Below are positions 17,311-27,456 of a stretch of DNA of 64,000 nucleotides, piece by piece. A program made the position numbers and the translations under genes. The notes under the pieces were generated by a model, which did not search any database, had not been told where the DNA came from, and worked only from the letters and a program-made list of their open reading frames with translations. Position 1 is the stretch's first letter; each line of letters begins with the position of its first letter. The stretch comes from Portibacter lacus. GTDB lineage: Bacteria > Bacteroidota > Bacteroidia > Chitinophagales > Saprospiraceae. The stretch is taken from assembly GCF_021533215.1 (NCBI RefSeq), contig NZ_JAJNKA010000003.1, positions 372,001 through 436,000 of the forward strand, read 5' to 3'.

Positions 17311-18546
17311 CTAAGACAAAGACACCTCAAGATCTTCTACAAGCAAGGTTAACTTCTCAATTGTAACATGGTCCATGATCACTACTTTGAACCAGCTTGG
17401 TGATGAATGACTATCAGGTACAAGACTAAACTTTGATGCCACTTTCTCCATTCCTGGAGTCGCCCTAATAGCCACAATATTTGATTTTGGATTTCTGAAA
17501 TATCCTATTCCCAATGCGGTAAGTTTCTCACATAACCACTCCGTCCGTTTCTGCAAGATGAGGGTCTTTTCAAACCACCCATGCGGACCATTTTTCACAA
17601 GTATCATCCAGACAGCAATGGCATTAGCACCAGATCTACTTCCTATTAAGGTCAAGTCTTCTCCTTCGACGTAACTTGCTTCCTTCGTATTCACATAATG
17701 AATAAAATTCTTCCTGATTAAGAAAATCCCTGTTCCATATGGAGATTGCGCCATCTTATGGGCATCAAGCGTGAAAGAAGTAATTGCTGGATTTCTAAAA
17801 GTCAATTTACTTTGCTTATCTGTAAATGGATAATAGAAACCGCCATATGCACCATCTACATGTATCATAAAATGACAGCCTGAGGTCTCAAGCACTCCGG
17901 TCATCACATCTATATCGTCCACAGAACCAAACATCGTCGTCATCATATTACAAACCACAATTAAATGCTTAACTCCATCTCCCTTTGCTTGTTCAATAAC
18001 ACTTCCAATGGACTCCGAACTCATCTTTCTACTAAACTCATCCACCGGTATTTTGTAAATCGGAATGGATAATAAATTAGCCGCTTTATCCATCGAATAA
18101 TGACTATCCGCACTACATATGATCGCAATTTCACTAGCTTCAGCTGAAAACTTTCTTTTGTAATAATTTCTATAAATCCAGATTGCTTGAATATTAGCCT
18201 CTGTCCCTCCGGATGCCACATAACCATCTTGCTCTCCTTCGCCTCCTTTCAGTATATCCGTAGCACAGATTTCAATCAATTTCTTCTCTATCTCATGAGT
18301 CCCTTTGAAAAAAGGTTCAGACGTTCCTGTGGTATGGCAACCGATATGATTCGGGTTCTGAGTCAAGGCAAACATGAAAGGTGCTTCCTTTAAAAAATAA
18401 GCATCTTGATTAAAGACTTTTTCATCTAAGTAGGATGCAGGAACACCGAGAATATTCTGCTTGTTGTAGTTTATATTTTGCTCTAGCGCACCATAGATAA
18501 TATTCTTAATCTCTTCTTGTGATTTTTTCTTCCACTTTCTAGACAT
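17311..18546 (-). CDS. Group II PLP-dependent amino-acid decarboxylase
   Basis: This 411-aa fold-type I enzyme shows SGGTEANIQAI (112-122), H149 stacking on PLP, HVDGAYGG with D231, and the Schiff-base lysine K264 in TLDAHKMAQSPYGTG. The length and sequence are closer to the short MfnA-like (tyrosine/aspartate) and histidine/glutamate decarboxylase relatives than to the 470-aa bacterial GadB, and no GadB-type C-terminal tail is present. The substrate cannot be decided; aspartate (beta-alanine for pantothenate), tyrosine or another amino acid are possible. It is the first gene of a likely operon with the SMR exporter and hemerythrin, which suggests the amine product or a guanidino by-product is exported. 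Confidence 0.87.
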   Translation of the reverse strand: MSRKWKKKSQEEIKNIIYGALEQNINYNKQNILGVPASYLDEKVFNQDAYFLKEAPFMFALTQNPNHIGCHTTGTSEPFFKGTHEIEKKLIEICATDILKGGEGEQDGYVASGGTEANIQAIWIYRNYYKRKFSAEASEIAIICSADSHYSMDKAANLLSIPIYKIPVDEFSRKMSSESIGSVIEQAKGDGVKHLIVVCNMMTTMFGSVDDIDVMTGVLETSGCHFMIHVDGAYGGFYYPFTDKQSKLTFRNPAITSFTLDAHKMAQSPYGTGIFLIRKNFIHYVNTKEASYVEGEDLTLIGSRSGANAIAVWMILVKNGPHGWFEKTLILQKRTEWLCEKLTALGIGYFRNPKSNIVAIRATPGMEKVASKFSLVPDSHSSPSWFKVVIMDHVTIEKLTLLVEDLEVSLS

Positions 18547-18716
18547 GTTAACTGTGTTTTCTCTTCCTTAAAATTTTTCGAAATAACGACTCCTTGAAAT
18601 GATATGGCTTTAGCATTTGCGAGTAATTAAACGAAAAGGTACGAAATCTATGAGTCGAACCAATAAAGTGAACCTGATAATCAGCAATAATCTTCCCTTT
18701 TAAAACAAACAGATCC

Positions 18717-21700
18717 TTATCTCAGGAACCAATGCTTAAGACCATGTGGATTCAACTTATTAATGTCAATGGTAAAACTGATTCGTTGCCAATAATTCGC
18801 AGCCGTTTGTTCATAAATATTAGTAATCCTCTCAGAATTAAACAAAGGAAAATGTATCATGATTGTCTTCTGAAAATCAATCATCAAGCCTCCACTGTAT
18901 AAAACCTCTTGTTGGAATGGTTCCGAAGTGGTTGCCTTATAACTATACACCCCTGCATCGAAATACGGCTTTATAGGAAGCATTTTGGACCACCCGAAAG
19001 GTAAGTCAATTGCTAAATTAATAGAAGCCAAATATTTATTCGAAAGTCCGATAGGCATCGAATTCGTGATTCCATTTTTAAATCCACCATCAGCAATGGC
19101 TACTTGTCTAGTAAAGAATCCTTCTTGACCATTACGGTCGATAAAATGCTGATCATATCGATAATCATTAAATCCTCGAGAGAACATGGAGAAATTCCCA
19201 ATTGCTGCAGAAGTAGAAATATCTCCTTCAGTATGCAACGGAAAAAAACCTGCAAATCCTCTAATTTCGAAAAACTTCCCTTTCTTATAAGCGTATTTCG
19301 CATCAGCACTTGCATATAATTTCAAATACCTCTTCGTTGCATCTCCTCTTTTATACTGTTGAAATTCGGTATTCACCTTAACATCAAGCGGTGCAATAGG
19401 TGAACGACGTAAATAATTATACTCCGCATTATGAATAATTGCTAAATTTCTATCTTTCCCTTCGAATCCAGTCTCTCGACCAATTCTAGCATTTTCTGTG
19501 ACAATACCTATGGGCCTATATCTTACATAATGTGCAATCGGACTCACTAACTTATCTTTCCATTCAAACTCTATCGATGGCTGAATTCTTGTAAATCGTA
19601 ATGAATAATCGAAGCGTTCATTATAGGATTCATGGAATGATTTTCCACCTAGCGCTATAGATACATTTCTCAGTTTTCCTGTCCGCTGAGGAAAATCACG
19701 TCTGAATTCGAACGAACCGATAAGTGAACCGTCTCGCGATCCCACCCCAGGCTGGATATAATACTGGAAATTGCTAAGTGGAATCCCGTAATTATGAAAA
19801 GCTATTCCAACTTGCAATTGATCTGCAGAATTAAAGCCAATGATTGGCAGCATAAATATCTTCTCTGTTTTACTCGTTGTCAGACCACTTAACCACCGTA
19901 ACTTTAATTTACTACCGACTGCACCGCCTTTTATTTTGTAATCATTATTCGAAGGCTTTATATCGAGACTAATTCTTTCCTTGTCTAACTCGACTATTTT
20001 CACTTCCTTATTGACCAAGGGCAATTTCTTCGAGCCTAGAAATCCATCATACCACACGGTTTCACCTACTGCCGTATCTGTATAATAAGTTAGATTAATC
20101 GGGGCCGCTACCATTCCATTATTTTCTATTTCAATGGTCCCCTCATTTAAATTGATAGACTTTACCTTATAATCATACACTTGATTTGAAAACAACATCC
20201 CATCAAACAACCAATCTAGGTCTAATCCTGTAGAATGCTCAAAGCTCGCCTTCGTATCTTCCGGTTGAGGATGCCTAAATTTCCACTCATCATAGTACTT
20301 TCGCATAGCAGTTACTAATTGCTCCTCACCGATATAATTTTCTAGCAGCTTGAACGCCATCGCCGGTTTTTCGTAAGCTCCTAGAAAGTAATTCAGCGTT
20401 GTTAGATCATTCGAAGTAGTATTCGGCGCCTGATCCTTTCCGATTCGCGCCCATACTTGGTAGGCTAAAGACAAAGTAGAATACTCCATCTGCCTTTCTA
20501 TTTTCTTTGGCATAATACCACCTGCCTCATCATAATCATCGTAATATATAGAGGTGTACTTGTGATCATGGTAAGAGTTCATGCCTTCATCCATCCATGG
20601 AAAATCTCGCTCATTACTGGCGAGAATTCCGTAAAACCAATTGTGTCCGACTTCATGCGTTATAACCTGATCTAAAGCAGGTGCTGTCACAGATCTTCCG
20701 ATAACGGTGATCATTGGGTATTCCATCCCCGCTCCAGCACTTAGTGCACTTTGAACCGCCGTTGCATGTGGATAGGGATAATCCCCCACTCTTTCAGAAT
20801 AAAACTCAACTGCCCGCTTCACATAGAAAGCACCATCCTTCCATAAGTCTTTTTCTAGGTCGGTAAAAAACACCCAACAATCGACATCTTTACCAGAAGA
20901 TAAAGTGGCCACATCTTTCTGAACTAAGAATCGCTTATCAGCGAACCAAGCGAAATCATGAACGCGCTCCGCGGTATACTTAAGCGTCTTCATTTTCATC
21001 GAAGATGCAGGATAAGCCGAATGATCTCTTAATGTATCTAATAAGTATTGATCTGTATATTTAATTCTTTCCTTTAGAAAAGCCTTCTCCGATTCGTTTT
21101 GTAATAAACCAGTAGCTCCTACATAGTAATTTTCAGGCAGCGTTATTTCGACATTAAAATCTCCGAACTCCGAATAAAATTCCCCCATATCTAAGTAAGG
21201 CATCTGATGCCATCCATTTCGATCGTACACTGCAGGTTTTGGGAACCATTGAGTCATCTGATAGGATGTTTCGACATGACCTAATCTAGAATATGAATTA
21301 GGAATTCTTAGTGAAAATGGTGTGCTAATCGTTATCGTTTCCCCAGGACCTAATGGTTGAGAAAGGGTAATTTTTCCTATGTCAATGTTTTCCTCATCTA
21401 ACTTCCAAGTCACCGAATTTCCATTGACTTTAAAATCTAAATTGGAATAAAATCCTAATTCTTCCTCTTCAGCATAGTAGAAATCGGTATTGAACGATCT
21501 TACTTTTTGCTTTGCAAATGCAGTTGTTCTATTTTTGAATGCATTCCCCCAAAGGTGCATATATATTTCAGATAAAGCATCTGGTGAATTATTTTTATAA
21601 GTAATTTTAATATCACCTTCTAAAGTATGGATACTATCTATTAACTTGACTTTTATATCATAGTCAACTTCCTGTTGGAAATAGTCTTGTCCGAAAGAGG

Positions 21701-21746
21701 ATAAGCTAATCAATATCGATGTTACTGTTAGTATGTATTTAATCAT
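18717..21746 (-). CDS. Secreted M1-family metallopeptidase
   Basis: This is a gluzincin aminopeptidase-like protein of about 1009 aa. A signal peptide (MIKYILTVTSILISLSSFGQ) is followed by an N-terminal beta domain. The catalytic region has HEVGH (H364, E365, H368) and the third zinc ligand E387 in WMDEG, fitting HExxH-x18-E. A canonical GxMEN is replaced by GAGMEYP. The C-terminal 350 residues look like an outer-membrane-barrel or beta-rich domain (NFQYYIQPGVGSRDG, FEFRRDFPQRTG), which would tether it to the outer membrane. I chose the ATG at 21746 because it starts the signal peptide cleanly and because a -7 element sits directly before it. ATGs at 21761 and 21782 are alternatives but overlap the divergent gene. 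Confidence 0.88.
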   Translation of the reverse strand: MIKYILTVTSILISLSSFGQDYFQQEVDYDIKVKLIDSIHTLEGDIKITYKNNSPDALSEIYMHLWGNAFKNRTTAFAKQKVRSFNTDFYYAEEEELGFYSNLDFKVNGNSVTWKLDEENIDIGKITLSQPLGPGETITISTPFSLRIPNSYSRLGHVETSYQMTQWFPKPAVYDRNGWHQMPYLDMGEFYSEFGDFNVEITLPENYYVGATGLLQNESEKAFLKERIKYTDQYLLDTLRDHSAYPASSMKMKTLKYTAERVHDFAWFADKRFLVQKDVATLSSGKDVDCWVFFTDLEKDLWKDGAFYVKRAVEFYSERVGDYPYPHATAVQSALSAGAGMEYPMITVIGRSVTAPALDQVITHEVGHNWFYGILASNERDFPWMDEGMNSYHDHKYTSIYYDDYDEAGGIMPKKIERQMEYSTLSLAYQVWARIGKDQAPNTTSNDLTTLNYFLGAYEKPAMAFKLLENYIGEEQLVTAMRKYYDEWKFRHPQPEDTKASFEHSTGLDLDWLFDGMLFSNQVYDYKVKSINLNEGTIEIENNGMVAAPINLTYYTDTAVGETVWYDGFLGSKKLPLVNKEVKIVELDKERISLDIKPSNNDYKIKGGAVGSKLKLRWLSGLTTSKTEKIFMLPIIGFNSADQLQVGIAFHNYGIPLSNFQYYIQPGVGSRDGSLIGSFEFRRDFPQRTGKLRNVSIALGGKSFHESYNERFDYSLRFTRIQPSIEFEWKDKLVSPIAHYVRYRPIGIVTENARIGRETGFEGKDRNLAIIHNAEYNYLRRSPIAPLDVKVNTEFQQYKRGDATKRYLKLYASADAKYAYKKGKFFEIRGFAGFFPLHTEGDISTSAAIGNFSMFSRGFNDYRYDQHFIDRNGQEGFFTRQVAIADGGFKNGITNSMPIGLSNKYLASINLAIDLPFGWSKMLPIKPYFDAGVYSYKATTSEPFQQEVLYSGGLMIDFQKTIMIHFPLFNSERITNIYEQTAANYWQRISFTIDINKLNPHGLKHWFLR

Positions 21747-21749
21747 GGT

Positions 21750-21757
21750 CAAATTTA
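21750..21757 (-). promoter_or_regulatory. -7 element (TAAATTTG) at the M1 peptidase start, implies near-leaderless mRNA
   Basis: TAAATTTG on the minus strand matches TAnnTTTG exactly and is followed by ACC and the ATG. With its final G at -4 the transcript would begin at the A of the start codon. The gap to the divergent gene start at 21766 is only 19 bases, so the two promoters must overlap. Confidence 0.4.
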
Positions 21758-21765
21758 TCATTTTT

Positions 21766-22395
21766 ATGAAATCCTTTCTCATTTACTTAGCGATAATGTT
21801 AATTAGTATACCTGCTTTAATGGCTACTAATCAGGGTAATTACGAATCAACCAATAGAATTCATTCACTTCTATGGCAAGACGACCATTTGGAGTCGACA
21901 TTTATAACAGTAAGCGATTCTTCCAAGCTATCCCACTGGATGGGAAAATGGGAGGGAACATTAATGATTTATTCTGCTACAAAGCCAATTAAAGAAGTAC
22001 CGATGAAGATATGGAATTTCGAGACCGATACCATCGGAACTTATGGTTGGTATCTTATTTATGGAGAGGATGAAGAAAAAGGAACTAGGCCTTACTTTCT
22101 AAAGACTATTTCCACTGAAACTGGCCATTATCAGGTAGATGAAAAAAATGGGATTATCTTGGATAGCTATTTAATCGGGGATAAAATGATCAGTACATTT
22201 GATGTGCAAGGAAGTTTAATTTCTTCAATTTATACTCTTGAAACAGATGGTAGGATGACCTTTGAAATATTATTTGGCAAGTCCGATGATCCTAATATAA
22301 CGGGAGGAAAGGATGACATTCCTTCTGTCGAGTCCTATAAAATGGGCGGATATCAAAAAGCAGTTTTACAGAGAGTTGACGAAGAGGACAAGTAA
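21766..22395 (+). CDS. Secreted protein of unknown function (lipocalin-like)
   Basis: The 209-aa protein has a clear signal peptide (MKSFLIYLAIMLISIPALMA), which is why I start at 21766 rather than at 21733. The mature part begins with a loop region and then SHWMGKWEGTLMIYS. This WxGxWxG opening followed by beta strands recalls lipocalin-like domains common in secreted Bacteroidota proteins. I do not recognise a specific family. It diverges from the M1 peptidase and runs towards the adhesin-like gene, whose stop is 9 bases away on the other strand. Confidence 0.65.
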   Translation: MKSFLIYLAIMLISIPALMATNQGNYESTNRIHSLLWQDDHLESTFITVSDSSKLSHWMGKWEGTLMIYSATKPIKEVPMKIWNFETDTIGTYGWYLIYGEDEEKGTRPYFLKTISTETGHYQVDEKNGIILDSYLIGDKMISTFDVQGSLISSIYTLETDGRMTFEILFGKSDDPNITGGKDDIPSVESYKMGGYQKAVLQRVDEEDK

Positions 22396-22404
22396 GTGAA
22401 ATTC

Positions 22405-25400
22405 CTATCTTACAATTCCAATATCTCCAGAAATAAACTCACTTCCAGGACCATTCTCATCGATGTAATCCAAATCAATAAAATAGATGTATACACCTGC
22501 AGATAAAGTCTCCGTATTCAATTTCCCATCCCAAGAATCATTGATATTCAAACTTGAAAAAACCCTATTCCCCCACCGATCAAAAATTTGAATCGAAAAG
22601 GATTCTACAATTAAATTCTCTGGTAAATGAATATCGAAAAAGTCATTATATCCATCTTCATTCGGCGAAAAGACATTTGGTATATAGATATCAAAAAATG
22701 TGCAATCTTTGAAATCTACCATAATACTATCTGTATTACTGCATTCACCATCAAAAATACTAGCAGTTATCAATCCTGGGGAAACAACTTCGAATGTTTC
22801 CTCTGTACTTCCATCCTGCCATCGAATATCGCCATTAGAAAGCGAAACTGGATCTACTATAAAAATTTCATATTCACAAACTACCGTATCCAATCCTAAG
22901 TCTATTACAGGCAAACTTAACAATTCAACAATAATCGTGTCCCGACCTGCACATCCGTCTTCTTCTACTTCTAACCAGTATTCGCCTGAAACCTCGATAG
23001 CTCTATCCATATCGTTACTTCCATCTTCCCACACAAAATCAACATTGGGATCTGGCACACTTAGAAAAACATCTTCTGAAATACAGCTTCGGATATCATT
23101 CCCTATATCCACAATTGGCGAAGGTAGCAAGCTCACTTGAATAGAGTCTTTATTAATGCATCCATTGTTTTCAGCTTCTACGATGTATTTACCTGAAGTA
23201 TTAATTTCATATTCATTAGATGTACTTCCATCATTCCACAAATAAGTATTCGCCGAAGAAAGCGAAATCGTCAAAGTGGCGCTTTCACATATCGCGGTAT
23301 CACTTTCCATATCTATCTCAGGAATTGCAAGCGCTCTTAATATAATGGAATCTCGAAATACACATCCCTCCATTTCCAAATCTAACCAGAGAGAGTCTCC
23401 AGTTGCCGAAGCATAGTCATCTCCTACACTTCCATCCTTCCAAGTATAAGATTCGCCTGTGATTAATGGAACAACAATTACAACTTCTCCTTCGCAAAAA
23501 GCCCTATCCTCAGGAAGGAACGGCCCTGGATCTTCGATAATTTCCACAACAGTAGAATCCTCAGTTATACAGCCTAATGCTTCTATTGCTACTTTATATT
23601 TTCCTGCTTCCGTAACTTCGATCATTGATGTCGTACTTCCATCTTCCCATAAATAAGTCGCCTCATCAAGTGCTACAGCAGCATCAAGTTGGACGAATCC
23701 ATCACTGCAAATATTTACTTGATCAGGAAGATCAGCTTCGTACAACTGCGCATCTGTAATCACTACCGTATCACGTAATATACAATTAGACTCGAATTGA
23801 ACTTCTACAAAATATGTCCCAGCTGTCGTAGTTATAAAAACACTATCTGTAGACCCATCACTCCATAAATACTCCTCATTTGGGCTGTAGCTAAAAGCTG
23901 TTAATTCGACTGGTTCACCTTCACATATCGTTCTATCCGTTCCTAGAAATCCTGTGTCAATAAAGTCAGGAGCATCTTGAAAAATCCAACCAATATTTGT
24001 ATTTCCAACATTCACACTCCTTGCTCCTGCATTAAATTCAGCTCCTCCCACACCGGTAATATCCTTCATCTGGACAAAATCCATCACAATTTCAGCGGTC
24101 GGAGGCATAGAGATCGTAGCGTTTATTGCATTAATCGATGACCTTAATTCTATCGGAGTACAATTATTTCCTCTTAATTGCAGATATTCAGAAACAAAAA
24201 CTTCTCTATCACTATCTAATTCATAGATCTTTCCAGCCACACCGATAATAGTATCGGATGTTAAGTTTCCAATGATTCTTCCATTTCCATTAAAAGTTAT
24301 ACTCCTTGCACCAATTGTACTTGTATAATCAGTTGCCTGCCAATTATATCGAGATCCTAGATTTCCAGTTCCTTCTGTATTAGAAAACGTAACTTTATTT
24401 AATTCAATAGCCGACCTTGAAAAAGCACCTGCTGATTCTCCCGTAAAAATTAACTCCGACGTTCCCGCATCCAACATCAAATTATTACCTCTATCGTAAA
24501 AGCCATAATCACCTGTATCATAAAGTGTAATTTTACTATCTCTCAGCTCAAGGCTTTTTTCATTATCATTCTGAAACTGCATATAATTACCCACAACATT
24601 GACATCATCAAAAATCACATGTCCAGCGTCATGTTCATAATGGTTAAATTCATGATCATCTCTGAAAGTATAGATGCCTTCAGACCTAAATCTAACATTA
24701 TTCATATTTTGACCTCCTGTAATGACATCTTCTGCATTAGCACCTATGAAAATGAACTCATCTATATTATTTCTAAACGTTTGATCAAATTCTAAAGACC
24801 CATTGACCATTAAAAAATTAAGATCAATCCTAGGATCTCCAAAAAGATTCAAACTGTATATATTGCTACAAAAAGCCGTTTGAGAAGGTGTTCCGGTTAC
24901 ATTTTGATTGTCTAATGAAAAAGATAATTCATCAAAAACCACTGTATCTAAGGCGGTTGGAATACACTCTCCTCCAGGGCCGCCACTCGTTAATGACCAA
25001 TGAGCTGTTTCCTGCCAGATGCCTTCATCACCTACCCAATACAACCTCCTGCCAGACAATTCCGTAAAAACTACATTAAGATTATTACCACCGTCTATAG
25101 ATGAGTTACTTGTCAAATTATTAGATAGAACTTCAAGATCTCTTATATACATTCTTTCAAGTAAATGTGGCTGGGTAAGCTCAATACTTGCTAAATTCGC
25201 GGAAGCACTCCCAAACAGTTGGGTCAATCCCGCAGCACAACTTCCTTGTGTCCTTAGATCATCAATTGACTGTTTCCTCCCAAAACCTGAGTCAAAAGAA
25301 TAAGCAAAACCATCCGCCAGCTCTACAATACCAAATTCATTCGAGCCTAGCATATTTCCTCTCCCAGTAAAGGTTAAGTGGTTAACATGAATAGTTGCTC

Positions 25401-27324
25401 TTTCTTCCGGAGTAGCACCGTTTATACTATACACACTCCCAATCAGCGCATTAAATACTAATTCATTATATGAAGGGATATAATTACTTCCTGTACCTTC
25501 GTGGTTGAAAACACCGTTATCATTGAAAGTGATATTAGATAGATCTGCAGAAACAGTATAATTTTCAAGGTTTACCCTCCATTCCGGCCCTTGATTCGCA
25601 GACTGTCTCAGAATGATGTTGCTGTTTTCAATAATTAACATTCTTTCTAAGGTAGAATTAGCATTAAATCGAGTTACGGTAACTTGGTTTCCGTTCGTAT
25701 TAAGCGTACCGGAACGGAAGTACAAAATTCGATAGACCTCCACATCATCCAGAAAAGTCCAATCTGCACCTATCCCACTAAATGTAATAGATTCATTAAA
25801 TATATTCCCATTCATTCGAATAGTATTCCCTACCTCTGGAGATTCGAAATTATAAAATCCCATGATGTCATGCTCCATACCGACAGCTAGTTCGAGAGAA
25901 CCCGTTACAATCATTGTTTGCAATGCCTCACCAGTAAACTCTGGATTTCCAACTACTCCATTCCATATCATATCATGGATAAATGTTCCATCATTATTCA
26001 AACTGACGCTTTGATTAGGTCCCGTAAATGAATTCACATCGAAAAAGGCATTATCCTTTCCTGATGGAACACATCCTGAAGGTGGTCCTCCACTAGTAAA
26101 AGACCAATGCATCGGATCATCCCATGAACCGCTGCCCCCTATCCAATAAAAATCGACCGGGGTAGAGTTTGTAAAAATCCATCCCGTATTATTTCCTAAG
26201 TCTACACCATTATTCGCATTTAGCGTAGCGCCACCTTCACCATGAATATCTCTTAGTGTAATATAATTTAGGTCAATACTTCCCGATGCAATGGTAAATA
26301 CAGATTCGAAACCTGGATTATCTGAAATAAGGACAACACCTTCCACACAATCTCCCATCGCTGTGATGCTTCCAAATTTATAATTCCTTTCTGCTCCGAA
26401 GCGATATCTCCCACCAGCTCCGAAAGTTATATTCTCAGCATGTATGGTTCCTTCTATCAATCCACTGGACGCGAAACTAATATTTCTCAAAATTAATGGT
26501 TCTGTGTGCCAATTCGAAGTCATGTAAACGGAACCGGTAGTTGCAGTAAAAAGCACATCATTCAGAGCAACTGAATTTCCTCCCGTATGATGAAAGGTGG
26601 CATTTTCCGCAGTGAGTTGAATCGTAGAACCTGATGCTTCCATATTTAAGTTAGAATTGTCCATAATAAAACTAACTGAGCCGTCACCGTTATATCCATA
26701 TTCATCAAGATATGCACCACTGATTATGATCTCAGAATTACTAAAATCAATGGATTTAGCACCAGTTGTATTAATATGTAGAAATCTACAGTTGATAGGC
26801 ATGCCATTAAAATTGACATTTCCCCTACTAATTTCCAATAACGAATCTACATTGGTCATGGAGAAAATATTCCAATTACTCTCTCCAGCAAAAGTCACGA
26901 CACCTGGAATCGTGAGACCACTAAAGTCTATATCCTTATCTTCTACTACACCAGTAAATATTAATTCTCCTTCAAAATCCAGTTGCATCCCAGGGCTAAA
27001 GCTTAGATTTCCGAATACATTAATAGTTACTGATCGAGGACCTGCAAGTGTCGGATTATTCGTAACTCCAGACCAATCCATATTTTTGCAAAAAATGATA
27101 TTATTAACGAAAGTAATCGTCTGATTAGGCCCAGTAAATGAATTAGCATCAAAGATGACGTTGTCTTCGGATGTAGGTGCTGTGGGATAGGTTACGGTTC
27201 CACCAGAAACTGCCGCCCAATGTGAAATATCAGACCAGTTTCCACTTCCACCTACCCAGTAATAATCCAAAGCAGAACTTTGCATATAGCAAGTAAGAAG
27301 AAGTATAGTTATTAATACTCTCAC
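22405..27324 (-). CDS. Giant modular surface protein with T9SS type B (gliding-motility-associated) C-terminal domain
   Basis: This 1639-aa protein starts at a GTG with signal peptide MRVLITILLLTCYMQSSA. Three large modules begin with the same motif: YYWVGGSGNWSDISHW (near residue 20), FYWIGGSGSWDDPMHW (near 391) and LYWVGDEGIWQETAHW (near 760), a period of about 368 residues. Each contains beta-solenoid-like repeats (FNGNGRIIGNL, ITFSGIGADW). Residues of about 1120-1545 hold six Ig-like repeats of 65-80 residues marked by W-x-DGS and a following C-x-x-x-D-[ST] motif. The last 95 residues (NVFSPNEDGYNDFF through IQIFDRWGNRVF to the end) are a type B T9SS sorting domain. It is expected to be secreted and surface-bound or released, acting as an adhesin. 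Such proteins often depend on a PorP/SprF-like partner. Confidence 0.93.
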   Translation of the reverse strand: MRVLITILLLTCYMQSSALDYYWVGGSGNWSDISHWAAVSGGTVTYPTAPTSEDNVIFDANSFTGPNQTITFVNNIIFCKNMDWSGVTNNPTLAGPRSVTINVFGNLSFSPGMQLDFEGELIFTGVVEDKDIDFSGLTIPGVVTFAGESNWNIFSMTNVDSLLEISRGNVNFNGMPINCRFLHINTTGAKSIDFSNSEIIISGAYLDEYGYNGDGSVSFIMDNSNLNMEASGSTIQLTAENATFHHTGGNSVALNDVLFTATTGSVYMTSNWHTEPLILRNISFASSGLIEGTIHAENITFGAGGRYRFGAERNYKFGSITAMGDCVEGVVLISDNPGFESVFTIASGSIDLNYITLRDIHGEGGATLNANNGVDLGNNTGWIFTNSTPVDFYWIGGSGSWDDPMHWSFTSGGPPSGCVPSGKDNAFFDVNSFTGPNQSVSLNNDGTFIHDMIWNGVVGNPEFTGEALQTMIVTGSLELAVGMEHDIMGFYNFESPEVGNTIRMNGNIFNESITFSGIGADWTFLDDVEVYRILYFRSGTLNTNGNQVTVTRFNANSTLERMLIIENSNIILRQSANQGPEWRVNLENYTVSADLSNITFNDNGVFNHEGTGSNYIPSYNELVFNALIGSVYSINGATPEERATIHVNHLTFTGRGNMLGSNEFGIVELADGFAYSFDSGFGRKQSIDDLRTQGSCAAGLTQLFGSASANLASIELTQPHLLERMYIRDLEVLSNNLTSNSSIDGGNNLNVVFTELSGRRLYWVGDEGIWQETAHWSLTSGGPGGECIPTALDTVVFDELSFSLDNQNVTGTPSQTAFCSNIYSLNLFGDPRIDLNFLMVNGSLEFDQTFRNNIDEFIFIGANAEDVITGGQNMNNVRFRSEGIYTFRDDHEFNHYEHDAGHVIFDDVNVVGNYMQFQNDNEKSLELRDSKITLYDTGDYGFYDRGNNLMLDAGTSELIFTGESAGAFSRSAIELNKVTFSNTEGTGNLGSRYNWQATDYTSTIGARSITFNGNGRIIGNLTSDTIIGVAGKIYELDSDREVFVSEYLQLRGNNCTPIELRSSINAINATISMPPTAEIVMDFVQMKDITGVGGAEFNAGARSVNVGNTNIGWIFQDAPDFIDTGFLGTDRTICEGEPVELTAFSYSPNEEYLWSDGSTDSVFITTTAGTYFVEVQFESNCILRDTVVITDAQLYEADLPDQVNICSDGFVQLDAAVALDEATYLWEDGSTTSMIEVTEAGKYKVAIEALGCITEDSTVVEIIEDPGPFLPEDRAFCEGEVVIVVPLITGESYTWKDGSVGDDYASATGDSLWLDLEMEGCVFRDSIILRALAIPEIDMESDTAICESATLTISLSSANTYLWNDGSTSNEYEINTSGKYIVEAENNGCINKDSIQVSLLPSPIVDIGNDIRSCISEDVFLSVPDPNVDFVWEDGSNDMDRAIEVSGEYWLEVEEDGCAGRDTIIVELLSLPVIDLGLDTVVCEYEIFIVDPVSLSNGDIRWQDGSTEETFEVVSPGLITASIFDGECSNTDSIMVDFKDCTFFDIYIPNVFSPNEDGYNDFFDIHLPENLIVESFSIQIFDRWGNRVFSSLNINDSWDGKLNTETLSAGVYIYFIDLDYIDENGPGSEFISGDIGIVR

Positions 27325-27366
27325 AAAATCAATTATTAGGTTAGAAATGAATAAATCACTTCATAA

Positions 27367-27374
27367 CAAAGATA
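27367..27374 (-). promoter_or_regulatory. -7 element (TATCTTTG) for the giant surface protein
   Basis: An exact TAnnTTTG match on the minus strand, placing the start site near 27363 and a leader of about 39 bases before the GTG at 27324. No obvious -33 TTTG is seen. Confidence 0.5.
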
Positions 27375-27456
27375 TGCTCTTCTGTATTTCTATGCTGTCT
27401 CCATCAGCACTTTAACAGCTATTATAGAAATGTAAATGTTAAATAGTAAGCGATGA

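Noticed and set aside
22700-23140. 146-codon plus-strand frame inside the giant surface protein
   Set aside because: Ser/Thr-rich antisense reading typical of the complement of an Asp/Glu-rich repeat gene.
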